From Agrypnia vestita (lineage: Eukaryota > Arthropoda > Insecta > Trichoptera > Phryganeidae): 64,000 nt of DNA. Positions 1 to 11,584 of this stretch are shown here, piece after piece; position 1 is the stretch's first letter, and each line of letters starts with the position of its first letter. Location of the stretch: positions 34,916 to 98,915 of the forward strand of contig JADDOH010023699.1 of assembly GCA_016648135.1 (NCBI GenBank), given 5' to 3'. Position numbers and translations under genes: made by a program. The notes under the pieces are model-generated. The model was not told the origin of the DNA and made no database searches. It was given only the letters and a program-made list of their open reading frames with translations.

Positions 1-117
1 ATAAATTTTACTAATAACAACTATTGATAATAAATAGGTTGCTTGAATATTTTTGACTTATTATCAAGGCAAGAATCCACCTGTAAAGTTTTTGCTGCTA
101 GCTATGAGACACACTGT
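1..117. repeat. MITE family M1, right half only
   Basis: The window opens inside a copy of a foldback element also seen at 15001-15237 and 21918-22437. Shared words are 'gttgcttgaatatttttgac', 'ctgtaaagtttttgct' and 'agctatgagacac'. Only the right half is present; the left half lies outside the window. Confidence 0.65.
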
Positions 118-1854
118 TTCGAGAGAGGTAATTTTATGTTATGTTATGTATAGGTAAGGTTATGCGTATACTTATATATTTCGGACCAACGGTCCATGAA
201 TAACAAATTAAAGGGGGCTTTACTCCTCAATTCGAAGTCAAAAATATATTATTTAGAAAAAAGTGGAGTTTACGAATTTTCAAGTGGAGATTTCAACTGT
301 TAAGATATTGGCAAAACTTCTGGAAATCTCAAATAAGTTGCAATAAAACATATCAAATTAGACTAAATCATCTAGATTATAACAAGTAATAACTTTTCTG
401 ATGTCAGGAAGAACATCATGGATAATAATCAACATTTTCATTCATGTAGGTAGGTACTATTAAAATGAATAATTGTGAATGTTTGGAAATTAAAATTAAT
501 TTTTACCGGGACATTAATTTGCTTAACTCTAATTTTTTCACTAACTTTTCTCCTCTCTTCTCAATATTCCCGTTACAACCACTCTTACACTAGCAACTCA
601 TTTGATCATTACCTACTGAATGAAATATTTGTTTTTCCACCTAATTCGTGTAAAAAAATTATATATGAAAGTAGTTTAATACCTCACTTGTTGATTAGAG
701 ATTCCTTTATTCTCAAAACAACAGTAGTAATATATTAAATTATAATTAAAAGTAGATGTGACATAGTTTGATTTGTTGAAGAATATTTCTTCTAGAAGTT
801 TATATTTATTTTGCTAAGACATCATAATCAGTTATTTGTCATCTTCTTTTTATTAACTCATTAAATTTAAAAATTATGATTTGTTAAATGGCACAAATCG
901 CTTTTTAAGGGCGTATTGTCTAATTATAACGAAACAAAGAAGACACAATTAATTGATTAAAACCAAATAATGTTGTTAACACCATTTCATTACATTAATT
1001 AACAGTTTATGTATTTCATCCAATTTAATTCGTTTGTAAATGTGATATTTTTGATCAGATAGTTAATTCTATGGGCGAAAAAACAACGGAATTAGTCAAT
1101 AAAATCGAGGGTTGAGTTAAGTATGCAGAGTTGTTCTTTAGATATATATCTAGCAAAAAAAAATTAGTTGCCTCAAAAAATAAAAAAGGAAAAATGATAT
1201 GATTAATTATTTGAAAAATTTGACAAGAAAAAACTTCATTAGTCAACTTGGTTCACCTTTCCTGTGCAAAAAACAAACCACTGGTGCATAAAATAGTTAA
1301 AAATAATAAAGACTGTAAGAGATATTTCCTAAAAAAACGAAATTCCTTAATTTTGTTTTGTCTCTCCTAAAAACCTGCATTTTTTTATTTATTCCGTTGT
1401 TCTTTTTGCCCTCAGAATAATGCTTTTAATATTTCTGCATCATTTTATCAAAAATTAAAAATTCCAAATTGTCGTGGTCTAAGACCAGGGCTGCGAAATA
1501 CAGCCGAGTAATTATTTAAAGGAGAATAATCACAAGTAAATATTTCAGAACCGCCATATTATAGTATTTGTAGTGCTCTAATGATCTCTGGGGAAGGCTT
1601 CACAAAACGACCATAGACAAAACGCCATCTATCGTCTATTGTGGCCGTTTGCTGCCATATTGTCTATTGTTCCACGGTCTCCGGCGGGATTTAGCTCCGC
1701 TGAATGGCGGTGCCTACTCACCGCGGTGACACAAAAAGGACGGGAATATCTTTTTGTTCGCTCTCATTTTTTCGTGGTTGCTCAGAATATTTTCCGAACT
1801 GTTTAGCAAGCTCTAGACGAAGTCCAAAATGATATATCTTCGTACAACTAGGTA
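118..1854. other. no gene recognised
   Basis: This is AT-rich DNA with only short chance open frames and no protein family I can recognise. A patch at about 1590-1740 is richer in G+C and has no coding signal I can see. Confidence 0.5.
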
Positions 1855-2330
1855 TACAGGATGTCTATAATCTTTCAATTTTTAATAGAAACTATTCTTT
1901 ACACTTTGGGTAAATTTTTGACAGTTAAGGCGATCGTCTGGCAGACGAATCAAATTTCACAATTTTTCTCATATCTTTTCTTGCGTTTTTATCACATGTT
2001 TCTATGGAAAGACATCATATTAAAATTTATTCATCAGGTTCAATATATTTTAAATACAGATATCTTGTAAGAATGACTCAATATAAATTATTTAATAAAT
2101 TAAAAAATCTACTATGTTTTTGAAAGACCTGGCATGATTAAATACTACAAATATTGGAGGATGGCCCTGTTAAAAGCCTCGACAACCGTAGATCTTGCAT
2201 GAGAAGATGTATGAATGAGATAGAAGAAAATGGCGATCTATCCTCTCTGCCTACCCCTACGCGGAAACGGCGTGATGGTTAGTTTGTTAGTTAGCTAGTT
2301 TTACGATGTTTTGAAAATGAAGAAAATTGC
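1855..2330 (+). repeat. long-inverted-repeat element M2, copy 1 (interrupted)
   Basis: The stretch matches 4600-5000: 'ttctcatatctt', 'tttatcacat', 'aaaatttattcatca' and 'aatgaagaaaattgct' occur in the same order. An RTE-A 3' end (2115-2300) is inserted in it. More of the same element may continue at about 2640-2760 ('caataatattacaaa', 'gcaaaatctgt'). Confidence 0.6.
2115..2300 (+). mobile_element. RTE-A retrotransposon 3' end, inserted in M2
   Basis: The sequence translates in pieces to the C-terminal tail of an endonuclease/reverse-transcriptase polyprotein, with counterparts of 'LNNRRACMRRCMN' and 'RRVWRSILS' in better copies at 5106-5507 and 57975-58650. It ends in a GTTA-type tail. The words 'atgtttttg' and 'atgttttg' flank it on the two sides and look like the target-site duplication within M2. 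Confidence 0.65.
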
Positions 2331-2559
2331 TCAACTTCGTGGGCTTTTTATGACTGAGCGAACTTTTTTTTTTTGTCCGCCCTAGAAACTTTAAAAATAA
2401 ACAAAAAATCAAATTCTAATATTAACATCGTTAATAAATAAAAGCCCCGTATAAGTCACCATTATTAACCATGTTCCCTCCCTCGCCCCTCCCACTCCAC
2501 AAATCACCCCCGCCTCCTAAAAACACCTAATACAGTACTTTCGCATTTTAGATTAGTTT

Positions 2560-2640
2560 AAATAACGCTCGTTAATGACACGGACGTGTCGAAACCGGTA
2601 TCGTTAATTCTTTAATAAGTAACATATTGTACATTGTAAA
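2560..2640 (+). other. decayed hammerhead-like module, family P2
   Basis: The module ends in GAAACCGGTA (2591-2600), the same word as at 3120-3129. TTAATGA (2572-2578) stands where the other copy has CTGACGA, which could be two transitions away from a CTGATGA core. The helix between them (GACAC/GTGTC) overlaps the core. I read it as an inactive relative of the 3096-3129 copy. Confidence 0.35.
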
Positions 2641-3039
2641 TTTAAACTCTTTAATAATGTCTGAAATTTTTTTTCAATAATATTACAAAATTAACAACAA
2701 TCTCAAACGAACTAAAATTGTTGCAAAATCTGTCAGTTTATTTATCAAAGCTTTTTTATTTATCTTGTATCAAAGCGAATGAATTGTTCGTGTACGATAT
2801 TTTTTAATATTCCTCTAATTAATAATCAAATAAACTTTCCGTATGGTCCTCTGTTTGTTTCGGCATTATTGGGTAAAATACAAGACTTCTTAACACCCAC
2901 TTTAGACTCCATCCCGTCTTACCCCCTCCCCCACTCCTCAAATTCTTGATCTCTTTTTGGTAGGAACTTTAGTGCATGTTATCCTTCGGTTAGATTAACA
3001 CGCACGTGAGAAATATTTTGGGAAGCTGTCAGTGTGTAA

Positions 3040-3180
3040 ATAATAACTATGGGTGTGGTGTGTAGTGGTATTTACTTGCTGGTGTAGTGGTTGTCCTGAC
3101 GAAGAGACGGACACGTCACGAAACCGGTAGACCAAAAATCTCCGTAAGTGGCTATATAATAACATAACATACATTTTGTT
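3040..3180 (+). other. hammerhead-like module, family P2, copy 1
   Basis: CTGACGA lies at 3096-3102, an imperfect GACG/CGTC hairpin follows, then GAAACCGGTA at 3120-3129. In hammerhead terms GAAAC and GTA would be joined by the self-complementary ACCGGT, so helix III could form only between two molecules. Bases just outside (GTC before the core, GAC after GTA) can start helix I. The surrounding sequence is shared with 17085-17240, so this is a dispersed element. Helix II is imperfect, so activity is uncertain. Confidence 0.4.
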
Positions 3181-3200
3181 ATTGCGATATTATTTTTTAA

Positions 3201-3376
3201 ATAGAGATGCAAACATGGAATACGTGTCGCATCAATATTCTTACTATTTTGAAATTAAGCTAAACGCTTGTGCTATGAAAATAGGACTAACTTGCTGATT
3301 TGGAGTGAGATTCGAACCAGCGACATTTGGATCACGAGGCGAGAGTCCTAACCACAAGACCAACAAGCTACTCCTA
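3201..3376 (-). mobile_element. tRNA-derived SINE A, copy 1
   Basis: On the - strand there is a tRNA-like head with an A-box-like GTGGTTAGGA and a B box (complement of gattcgaacc at 3309-3318). A body follows with 'ttagtcctattttcatagca', 'aagaatattgatg' and 'gcatctct'. The same head and body recur at 24350-24530. The head has no acceptor pairing, so it is a SINE and not a tRNA gene. Confidence 0.7.
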
Positions 3377-4179
3377 TAAATTACTTTAAATTAAAAATGT
3401 CTCTCAGAGATGATTCTATCTATACGGGAGAGATTGTACGGTAAGAGACTGCTTGAATTTTTTGACACTACATACCTACGAGACACCCTATATGAACGTT
3501 CATACTTAAGTAATAGACATTCAGTGCTCCTCCAGTACATAGTCAAATATTATTTCTAGACAATAGGGAACAAAACACATCTTACCCCGAAGACCTGGCA
3601 TTGTATTGAAATTGAACTGATCTGTTTTCAGATTGTCTTATTAATTTTTGACGAACCACCCCTCACGAGCACAGATCTCCATGTATAAATAACCATAATT
3701 ATATAATGTATAATGCGATTATGGCGAGATGTGAAGCACACGAGTGGGGGCGGGAAGCCCCGCCAGGTTGCTGGTTGGCCACCCCCACCACCCCCCACCC
3801 TCTCGGCGGGCTTACGTTCCTTTTTCAGATTTGCGCGGAAAAATAATTCGCCGGGGATTTCGGGGGATGAATGGGGTATTTTAAAATATTCACGGGGATG
3901 TTATTTTGATGATTTCAAACCTTACACATTAATACGCCGGGTGAAAAATTTATTGCGCGGATGCGAAAAAAGAATTTATTTTTATTTTGTAGGCCTTTAT
4001 GCAAAAAAAAATCGGACAAAGGGAGGATTTTTGAAATCGGAAAAAGTCGTGTTTTTGATAAAAACAAAAATGTCAATATTACTATGGTTTCAACATATTC
4101 TTTAATTATATTATTTTAACGTATTTTTCAATGATTATGATAATTATATAACACTACAAGAAATAATGTGCGATATCCA
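3377..4179. other. no gene recognised; GC-rich patch
   Basis: Apart from a C/G-rich patch at about 3735-3900, with runs of C and 'cggcggg', nothing here resembles a known protein or RNA. The 130-residue open frame across the patch is proline-, arginine- and lysine-rich and low in complexity, so I do not call it. Confidence 0.45.
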
Positions 4180-4395
4180 AAGTGTTGTCAGATGAGGGAG
4201 ACAAAGGAGCTGGTATTGGAGAGACCATGTGGGAATAATGGATTCTCAAAGACTTCCACAAGAAGGATGCCTGAAAGACCCCCAAAAGATGGAAAGACAG
4301 CTAAAAGTCCACATCACAAGAGATGGCAAACTCTACACGAACAGGTCCTAGCAGCCTTTAGCCAGTATAGGAAGAATAAATTCCTAAAATAAAAC
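4180..4395 (+). mobile_element. RTE-like retroelement C-terminal relic
   Basis: Read across frames, the stretch gives 'WYWRDHVG..DSQRLPQEG', which resembles the 'WIGHV.RMD..RLP' segment near the C terminus of RTE-type polyproteins. Frames are broken and no tail repeat is clear. Confidence 0.4.
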
Positions 4396-4599
4396 GCGAT
4401 TCATAATTTTTCGCGTAAAATAACCCATTTATTTATTATTATTGGATATAACAGAGCAAACAAAAATATACTAATATATTAATAGTTATGAAGATAAGCG
4501 ACTTCGAAGATTGCATTTTTCTCTATATGTCTAGCTTATCTTCTGTTAAATATTGAACTATCATGAAAGTAATGTACCTACCTACATCGTATATTAATA

Positions 4600-6250
4600 A
4601 ACTCACATATTTCACTTCTCTATAGTTATTTAATTTAATAAAAATTAAGTTAAGGCAAATACAAATATGGAAACCTTGCATAGTGAGCAAATTTCATCAT
4701 TTTTTTCTCATATCTTCTTTTTTTATCACATTTCTGTATGGAAATATATAAATATAAAATTTATTCATCACGTGACATATATTTTAAGTACGAATATTTA
4801 GTTTAAATGACACAAACTAACTTATATGTATAATTGATTAATAAATTACCAAACCTTCGATGTTTTAAAAATGAAGAAAATTGCTTCACTTCGTTGGCCT
4901 TTTATGACTGAATGACCTAGTGGGATGTCTTTTTTTTCAATAATATTACAAAGTAAACAATTATCCTAAATTTATTATATTTATTGCAAAATCTGTTAGT
5001 TTGTTTACTTACAATTTATGTTTTAAAAACACTGTTTTTTTATAATATTTTATTTTTTGTATTTATTTTTCAATCTTAATTAGGAACGAAAGTAGACTGA
5101 ATGCTGTGGAGATGAGGTCCCTTAGACGTATGTATGATAAATCCATGTATGATAGAGTAAAGAATGAAGATTTTAGGAATGAATGTAAAGCTGATCGTAG
5201 CATAATACATAGAATAAAAATAGGGTCGCTCAGGTGGTTTGGGCACGTTGAGCGAATGAATGAGGAAAGAATGGTAAGAAAGATATATGATGCAAGTGTT
5301 GACGGCGCCAGAAAGACAGGGCGACCACGGAAGACGTGGCATGACCAGATTAACCAGATACTGGAAGATGGTCCTGATAGAAGCCTGAACAACCGTCGAG
5401 CTTGCATGCGAAGATGTATGAATGTAGACGAAGCGAAAGTTGTATGTCAGGACAGAAGAGTATGGCGCTCTATCCTCTCTGCCAACCCCCACGGGGAAAC
5501 GGAGTGATGGTAACAAAGTAAGTAAGTAATTAAAGGAATAGACATTATTATTTTAAAATTAATACAAAAAAAAATATTTAGACATTCTAGATTTCCAATT
5601 TTAGCTTTTTAATCAAGACACTGCGTATTTTGTTGTAATTACGTTGCGTCTTGATTAAATATTTAAAATCAGGAATAATGACAAAGATTTTGATTTATTT
5701 GTTGATTTAAAGTTGTCAACTATTTAAAAATAGTTGAAAAAACAGCACAAAAAATAAAATATTTGTGAAAAAAAGTGTTTTTTAAAGTATAAATTGTTGG
5801 CAAACAAACTGAAAAATTTTGCAATAATTTTGATAAAATTAGTATATTCGTTTATTTTGTAATAGTATTAAAAACAGACATCTCACGAGGCCATTCAGTT
5901 ATAAAATGTCCACAAAATGGAGCGATTTTCTTAACGTTTAAAACATCGTAGGTTTAGTAATTTAATAATTCATTATATGATTAAGTTTGTGTTATTTTAA
6001 CAAGATATCCGCATTTAAAATATATGTAACCTGTTGAATAAATTTTAAAGAGATATATTTCCTTACAAAAAATAGGATAAAAACGCAAGAGATGTGAGAA
6101 AAAATTCTGAAATTTTTTCACTGCCGGACGATAGCCTTAAAGAGAATAAATTTTAAATATCTAATATTTTCCAAAGATTAGCCAGAAACACTGAAAAAAG
6201 CTGCAAATTTTGAAATTGACTTTCTTCCTAACTATTTGTATTAAGGCATA
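4600..6250. repeat. M2 element, copy 2, with RTE-A inserted between its arms
   Basis: The left arm (about 4670-5045) and right arm (about 5755-6130) are inverted copies. For example 'tgaatgacctagtgggatgtc' on the left matches the complement of 'gacatctcacgaggccattca' at 5877-5897, and 'tttattcatca' pairs with its counterpart near 6040. The central 5080-5535 segment is an unrelated RTE-A 3' end, so the foldback element is older than that insertion. Confidence 0.65.
5080..5535 (+). pseudogene. RTE-A endonuclease/reverse-transcriptase, C-terminal 130 residues
   Basis: A continuous frame at 5106-5507 encodes the last 130 or so residues of an RTE-type retrotransposon polyprotein. Recognisable segments in order are 'MEMRSLRRM' (about residues 1-9), 'RWFGHVERM' (about 44-52) and 'GRPRKTWHDQI' (about 76-86), the usual C-terminal signature of these elements. 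A GTAA-type short tail follows the stop. The reverse-transcriptase core and endonuclease are absent, so this is a 5'-truncated insertion. The same family occurs at 2115-2300, 23640-24050 and 57975-58650. The frame is intact, which suggests a fairly young copy, but it cannot move by itself. Confidence 0.8.
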
Positions 6251-6330
6251 ATTGCTTTTATATTTTCTACTCACAATTTAGGAAAGAATCTACTTGTAAA
6301 TTGTGGATTGGCTACGTGGCGCTGTATTTT

Positions 6331-6420
6331 TTAAGTAGAGTTGCGAACATAAAATACGTGTCACGTGAATTTTCTTACTTTCAATTAGCCAATTTTTGAA
6401 TTATGAAAACAGGACTCATT
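6331..6420 (-). mobile_element. SINE A, body only (copy 2)
   Basis: This matches the body of SINE A in the - direction: 'gagtcctgttttcata', 'agtaagaaaa', 'acacgtattttatgttcg'. The tRNA-like head is missing. Confidence 0.5.
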
Positions 6421-7249
6421 TGTCTATAACATCTATAATACATATCTTGATTAATGATGTCCCCCTGTGGATAAAATTCAGAAGTGTGTTATGTCTTAAC
6501 GAATTATCCGGAACTTTCTCTCCACCCAGTTTGAATATTAGTTCCAATAGCATAGCTAGTAGCATTTTTGATCTGATAGGTACTTGAAGCTGTAGATCGG
6601 ACCATTTGTTTCTGGACATCCAGCATTCTACACATAGCACCAGTAATTTTTAATTTGATTTTAATTGTGTACCACACGAACACACACAATATGTGTTATT
6701 AAAAACTACTAGACTTTCGAGAGAAGCAGTCCCTCTCATTATCAAGTATAGATAATAACTAGTTTAAATAAAAAATGTATTAATCTATTTGAGTATGGAG
6801 CCGCGCGGTGGTGTGGGTATGTTTTTTTTTGTATTTAACATAATAAATTATGAAAACACACTTTTGATTAATCACGTTTTAATCCACTTTTCCGATCCAA
6901 GAGCATTTTCCGTTAATGACCAAAAACACCCTCTCGTCATTTCGTGATCGTGCATACTTGACCCGATTCCGTGTTGCAGTCTAGACGATAAAATAAAAGT
7001 ATCTTTATGGGTCAACCAGTATTTTTTGTTATGGTAATATATGAGTTAAAAGATTAGGGACATGAAACTGCATTCAAGGTAATGCAGCATCAGTAACATT
7101 CAGACTTCCACCATTGAGGGCACCTCATTGTTACTCCGCTATTTTACTTGTACACCTTCACTTGCTCCCGCAGCTTGTCTCCTATGAGAAATAAATATTA
7201 ATGCGCAAATAAATATTAACCCTAAGGGTCATTTGGATTAACATTAACT
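6421..7249. other. no gene recognised
   Basis: I see no protein family, RNA gene or clear repeat here. Short open frames at 6400-6690 overlap on both strands and look like chance. Confidence 0.5.
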
Positions 7250-8593
7250 TTCTCTTCATTCATAGTATTACTATCTAAGCTGCTAGAGAAATGTGTTTGT
7301 AATCAATTCACCAACTTTTTAGAAAAACATCAAATTTTAGCCAACAACCAGTTTGGATTTAGAAAAAATCGGGGTACACAAGAAGCAATACAGGAAGTTA
7401 TTGGTTATATTTCAGACAAACTTGACAATAATAAAAAATGTATAGCAATAGCACTAGACTTGACGAAAGCTTTTGACACAGTTTCACATGAAAAAATGCT
7501 TCACAAACTAAAACAGACTGGACTTTCGGAAGTAAGTTACAACTGGTTCAAAACTTACCTTACAGACAGAACACAATTTACACAACTTGACAAAACTAAA
7601 AGTGACGAACATTACATCAAATACGGAGTCCCTCAAGGAAGTACACTAGGACCTGTTTTATTCCTCCTATACATAAACGATTTATGCAAGCTAACAACGG
7701 GGGGGAAAGTAGTTACTTTTGCAGACGATACAATACTCCTGTTCCACGCTTCATCATGGGATCTTGTTTTCAAAGCAGCTGAACTGGGTTGCAACATAGT
7801 AAAACACTGGCTGGAAAATAATTTGCTAACAGTCAATCTCAAAAAAACTAAGTATTTGACATTCAGCATAGATAAAAGAGGGCAGCCATCTAGCGATTTA
7901 AAATTGACTATGCATGATTGCCAACACCAAAACTGTGATTGCACCCCCTTGGAAAATGCAGATAGTGTGAAATACTTGGGAATCATAATAGACAGGCACC
8001 TAAAATGGAAACTTCACATTGAACTATTATCGGGAAAACTTTTAAAACTCATTTACCTTTTTAAATCCATACGTAATATTTTTAATAAACAGCAACTCAA
8101 AACTATCTATTATGCTCTTGCCCAGTCATTTTTGAACTATGCGATTCCAAGTTGGGGAGGTACTTACAAAACCACATTAAAACCAGCTATAACGGCACAA
8201 AAAACCTTGCTCCGAGTCATTAATAAGAAACCATTCACATACCAATCAGACAGACTATTCAGAGAATTTAATGTACTGGACGTTAGACAGCTGTTCGTTA
8301 AGTCTACCCTCATCTTCTACATTAAAAACACAAACCACCTAACAGCAACCAGTAACTCGCATTCACATAATACTAGACAAGCATTACGAAACCTTGACGA
8401 AATACCAAAAACTAAGACAACACATGGACAGAAAAATTACTCATACATAGGGCCTAAAATATTTAACATATTTAAAACAGACTTCCCGGAAATCAGAATA
8501 TACTCAATTAATAAAATAAAAGCTTTAGCAAACAACTGGCTTACCTCCAAAGGTAGAACAGCAACTGAAAATTTACTTACTGTAATTGCGTAA
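7226..8593 (+). pseudogene. LINE-J1 reverse transcriptase (N-terminally truncated)
   Basis: The frame is open from 7226, but recognisable protein starts at about 7260 with 'LLSKLLEKC'. Reverse-transcriptase motifs follow in order: 'NQFGFRKNRGTQEA', the catalytic-aspartate block 'LDLTKAFDTVSH' (7451-7486), 'YGVPQGSTLGPVLF', then 'FADDT' (7718-7732) with both aspartates. The C-terminal part has 'YLGIIID.HLKW' and 'NYAIPSWGG', which are typical of Jockey/CR1-group elements. The frame stops at 8593 with no internal stop or frameshift, so the copy is young. The endonuclease, ORF1 and the first reverse-transcriptase blocks are missing. Its product would copy RNA into DNA in a full-length parent; this copy cannot act alone. 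Confidence 0.9.
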
Positions 8594-8989
8594 TAATGTC
8601 TTTAAATAAAAATATATACCTATATAAATTAATTAATTAATTAAGGAAAATAAAAAAATAATCTTAAACAAAACTTTAACCCTTTTTACATTAAACAATT
8701 ATTCTACACATATTTACACTTGGACTTATGACTAACTCAACTTTCACTAACATTCCACTTGATACTCTATAGATACATAATAACTACCTTATGAAAATAA
8801 ATACTACTGACGAACTCGAAAAAATATTATAATTGTGTGCTATAACGCCACTCTGGGACAGGCGTAGCCTAGTAGAGTGGCATAATCCACAAATTAAACA
8901 AAACAAAAAAATGTGTAATTTATCTTATGTTTTATCTTATGTTTTATTGTTAAATTAGTATTAAGTATCTTATTTGTAAACAAGGATTT

Positions 8990-9020
<31 letters not shown>
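7250..9020 (+). mobile_element. LINE-J1 non-LTR retrotransposon, 5'-truncated copy 1
   Basis: The insertion starts inside the reverse-transcriptase domain near 7250 and ends in an (AAAT)n tail at about 8993-9020, the pattern left by incomplete target-primed reverse transcription. The 3' untranslated region (8594-8992) holds a stem-loop at 8847-8881 (GCCACTCT paired with AGAGTGGC). A second copy at 19505-20425 on the other strand is almost identical over the part it retains. Confidence 0.9.
8847..8881 (+). other. stem-loop in LINE-J1 3' untranslated region
   Basis: GCCACTCT (8847-8854) pairs perfectly with AGAGTGGC (8874-8881), with a nested AGGC/GCCT inside. The same hairpin is preserved in the second copy at 19637-19661. 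I infer a recognition signal for the element's own reverse transcriptase. Confidence 0.55.
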
Positions 9021-9624
9021 GTGGGAAATTTTTTTTTTTTTTCGTTTTAGATTGATTTCAAAATATTTTTTGGTGTGACTTATTAATGTAAAGCTAAAAA
9101 ATTCAAACATTAAATATCCATCATTTTCGACGGGTCGAGTAAAAAATTTAGAAACAAAATTAAGTGCAAAAATAAATATCTGCCATACATTCCTCTGCAC
9201 GCCATATTTTCAGTCTCCACCCTACATTTCTTATGGCACCGCACAGTAGAGAAAATAATGATAAATTGTGAAACATTTTATAACGCAATTGGATATGTAT
9301 TTAAAACATGTACGATATGTTCATTTTACAAGCATCATTATTTTTTTTAATAGAAACAGAATTATTTTGAAATAAGATATTCATTCCTTCAAAAATAATA
9401 ACAATGAGATGCCTTAAATATTTTTATTGCGTGCTTTTATTTAACTCTTTCTGTCTATTTGTTTGTTTGCTGTGGTGAAATCTTATAATTGATTTTTTAC
9501 CAACTTTTCGAATAACTTGGGCTCCGAAAAATTCAACATTTATGTAAAATGTAAAAATATATATTATATGGTCATTATTTTGATTAAATTTAATAATTTT
9601 ACATTATTATTGAATATTAAATGC
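9021..9624. other. no gene recognised
   Basis: This AT-rich spacer has homopolymer runs (T run near 9030-9042) and no feature I can support. Confidence 0.5.
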
Positions 9625-10620
9625 ATGCAATATCGAAGCACTCCAAAACGCGCGAGTAGACTCTAGATATATACGATTACTAAACTTTATATATGAAAAT
9701 GCAACTATGAGTGTTATAATTGACGACGACACCAGAACTGAAAGAATAAAAATAGAAAAAGGTGTCCGACAAGGTGACACAATCTCGCCTAAACTCTTCA
9801 TGTTAGCCTTAGAAGATGTATTTAAGACCCTGAACTGGGATAAAAAAAGGTGTGAAGATAGATGGCACATATTTAAGTCACCTAAGATTTGCTGACGAAA
9901 AGGTAGTTGTAAGTAATAATATCAAAAAACTAAGTATAATGCTAAAAGAACTACACGAAGCTTCGAGCAAAGTTGGTCTTAAAATGAATATAAAGAAAAC
10001 AAAAATTTTGAAAAATAGTAGATGAATATATATACATAGGACACAAGATAAAAATGAACAAAGAGAACCAAACTGCAGAATTGCCAAGACGAATAGGAAT
10101 GAGCTGGGCTGCTTTTGGCAAACTCAAACATATCTTCGAGAACAAAGAGATCCCAATTAGCCTAAAAAGAAAAGCCTTTGAATCATGCATACTGCCAGTG
10201 ATGACGTATGGATTGGAGACTAATGCCCTTACAAAGAAAAGTGTAGAAAAGCTCAAATGCACGCAACGATCCATGGAGAGATCCATGCTTGGAGTAAGCC
10301 TAAGAGATAGAATTAGAAACGACGAAATTAGACGCAGAACTAGAGTAGTGGATATCATGGATCGTGTAGCGAAGCTAAAATGACAATGAGCAGGACACGT
10401 TGCAAGACAGGATATTACAAGATGGCCTCCCAGAGTTCTGAAAGGGAAACCTTGGAAAATAAAAGAGGCATCGGAAGACCTAAAAAGAGATGGGCCGATG
10501 ATATTGTCGCTGTGGGGGAAAGAAATAGCTACAATTAGCCAACAACAGGGAAGAATGGAAAAATAAGGAAGAGGCCTATATCCAGCAGTGGAAAGACAAA
10601 GGCTGTTGAAGAAGAAGAAG
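9625..10620 (+). pseudogene. RTE-G retrotransposon with GAA tail, decayed reverse transcriptase
   Basis: Frames joined in order read as an RTE-type reverse transcriptase. They give 'RLLNFIYENATM', then 'KGVRQGDTISPKLF' (block B, about 9755-9796), a one-base frameshift near 9850, then 'HLRFADEKV'. The second catalytic aspartate of FADD is a glutamate here (about 9888-9899). After stops near 10020 a 109-residue open part (10054-10383) carries 'GMSWAAFGKL', 'MTYGLETNALTKK' and 'MLGVSLRDRIRN'. The end near 10620 is a (GAA)n tail. It is 5'-truncated and inactive. Relatives are at 24829-25915 and 52330-52520. Confidence 0.85.
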
Positions 10621-10894
10621 AAGATGAAATGCATACAAATTTATTCATTTTTGTCGGCAGGTTCAACTCGGACATTATTCGTCGCAACAAAATGTCAATT
10701 TCGATAAATTAGAGTCACGTTGTTATTATATTTCTAATATCTCAGGATGACTTTGGTTTGGAAAAATGGTTCGACAAATAGAACGTTCAACATAATTATG
10801 CCACGGGTTAAAAAAAGGGATGTTGTTGATTCAGTAATAGATAATAATATTTAGTCTTTATTTCGGCATATTGAGAATAGATTCTCACCTTGCC
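10621..10894. other. no gene recognised
   Basis: This is a short AT-rich spacer between two retroelement relics. Confidence 0.5.
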
Positions 10895-11580
10895 TTATAG
10901 ATAGATACATGTACATACAAGGAAATATAGGAGAACAACAATAATCATACAAGTAAAATTAGAAAACAAAACATGTCTAAATAAAAAATAAAAAATCGCT
11001 GAACACCATGGACAACAGTCACTGTTGCATAATAAGAATCGTTTGTGCATTGGAGAGTTAAACCACATAGCAGCTGCTTGAATAATGGAGTTGCTAGACC
11101 GCCACATCCTCTTTCTTGCTATCTTCAGTTTTTGGAGAGCAGCAAAGCTATGGACCCTATGTTCTGCAAACATTTGAGATGCACTGCAACGCCAGGGTAG
11201 ACCGAGCATTATCCTGAAGGCATTGTTGTATTGCATTCTCATAAAGTTATAGGACAGCAGTGTGTGTCTGCACCACAGCTCACTTGTGTACAGATTCGTG
11301 CAATAAGTAACGAAAAGGTATATTTTCACTTCGTTACTGCATCTAGAGAACTTCCTGGCTAGCATGTTAGACCTTACACCAATAGTTCTTCTCTGTCTTT
11401 GGATATCCTTAATGATGTCGTTAAATTGTCGCATATAATGTGACCAAGATATTTAATGTTGCTACTGGACTCCACAGTTTGGCTTACCAGGGACACAGGG
11501 AGACGTTGTCAGAAGGCGAGTCACTTCGAAAAATAATAAGTGCAGATTTCTTGGCGTTGTATATCAGATTATGCTTACTT
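10895..11580 (-). pseudogene. non-LTR reverse transcriptase, C-terminal relic (LINE-D)
   Basis: On the - strand an open frame from 11434 contains 'RQFNDIIKDIQRQRRTIG', 'ARKFSRCSNEVKIYLF', 'NAFRIMLGLPWRCSASQMF' and 'STNSI'-like text near its end. This is the C-terminal region shared by a group of insect non-LTR elements. Upstream on the - strand (11440-11580) more of the domain can be read in other frames ('NLIYNAKKSALIIFRS'), so there is at least one frameshift. The last 40 or so residues of the open frame are hydrophobic and probably read through into the untranslated region. Confidence 0.7.
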
Positions 11581-11584
11581 GCAT

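Noticed and set aside
3713..4105. 130-residue open frame as a gene
   Set aside because: Low-complexity proline/arginine/lysine-rich translation over a GC-rich patch; no start context, family match or splice signals.
9951..10634. 227-residue open frame on the - strand
   Set aside because: Antisense of the RTE-G reverse-transcriptase relic.
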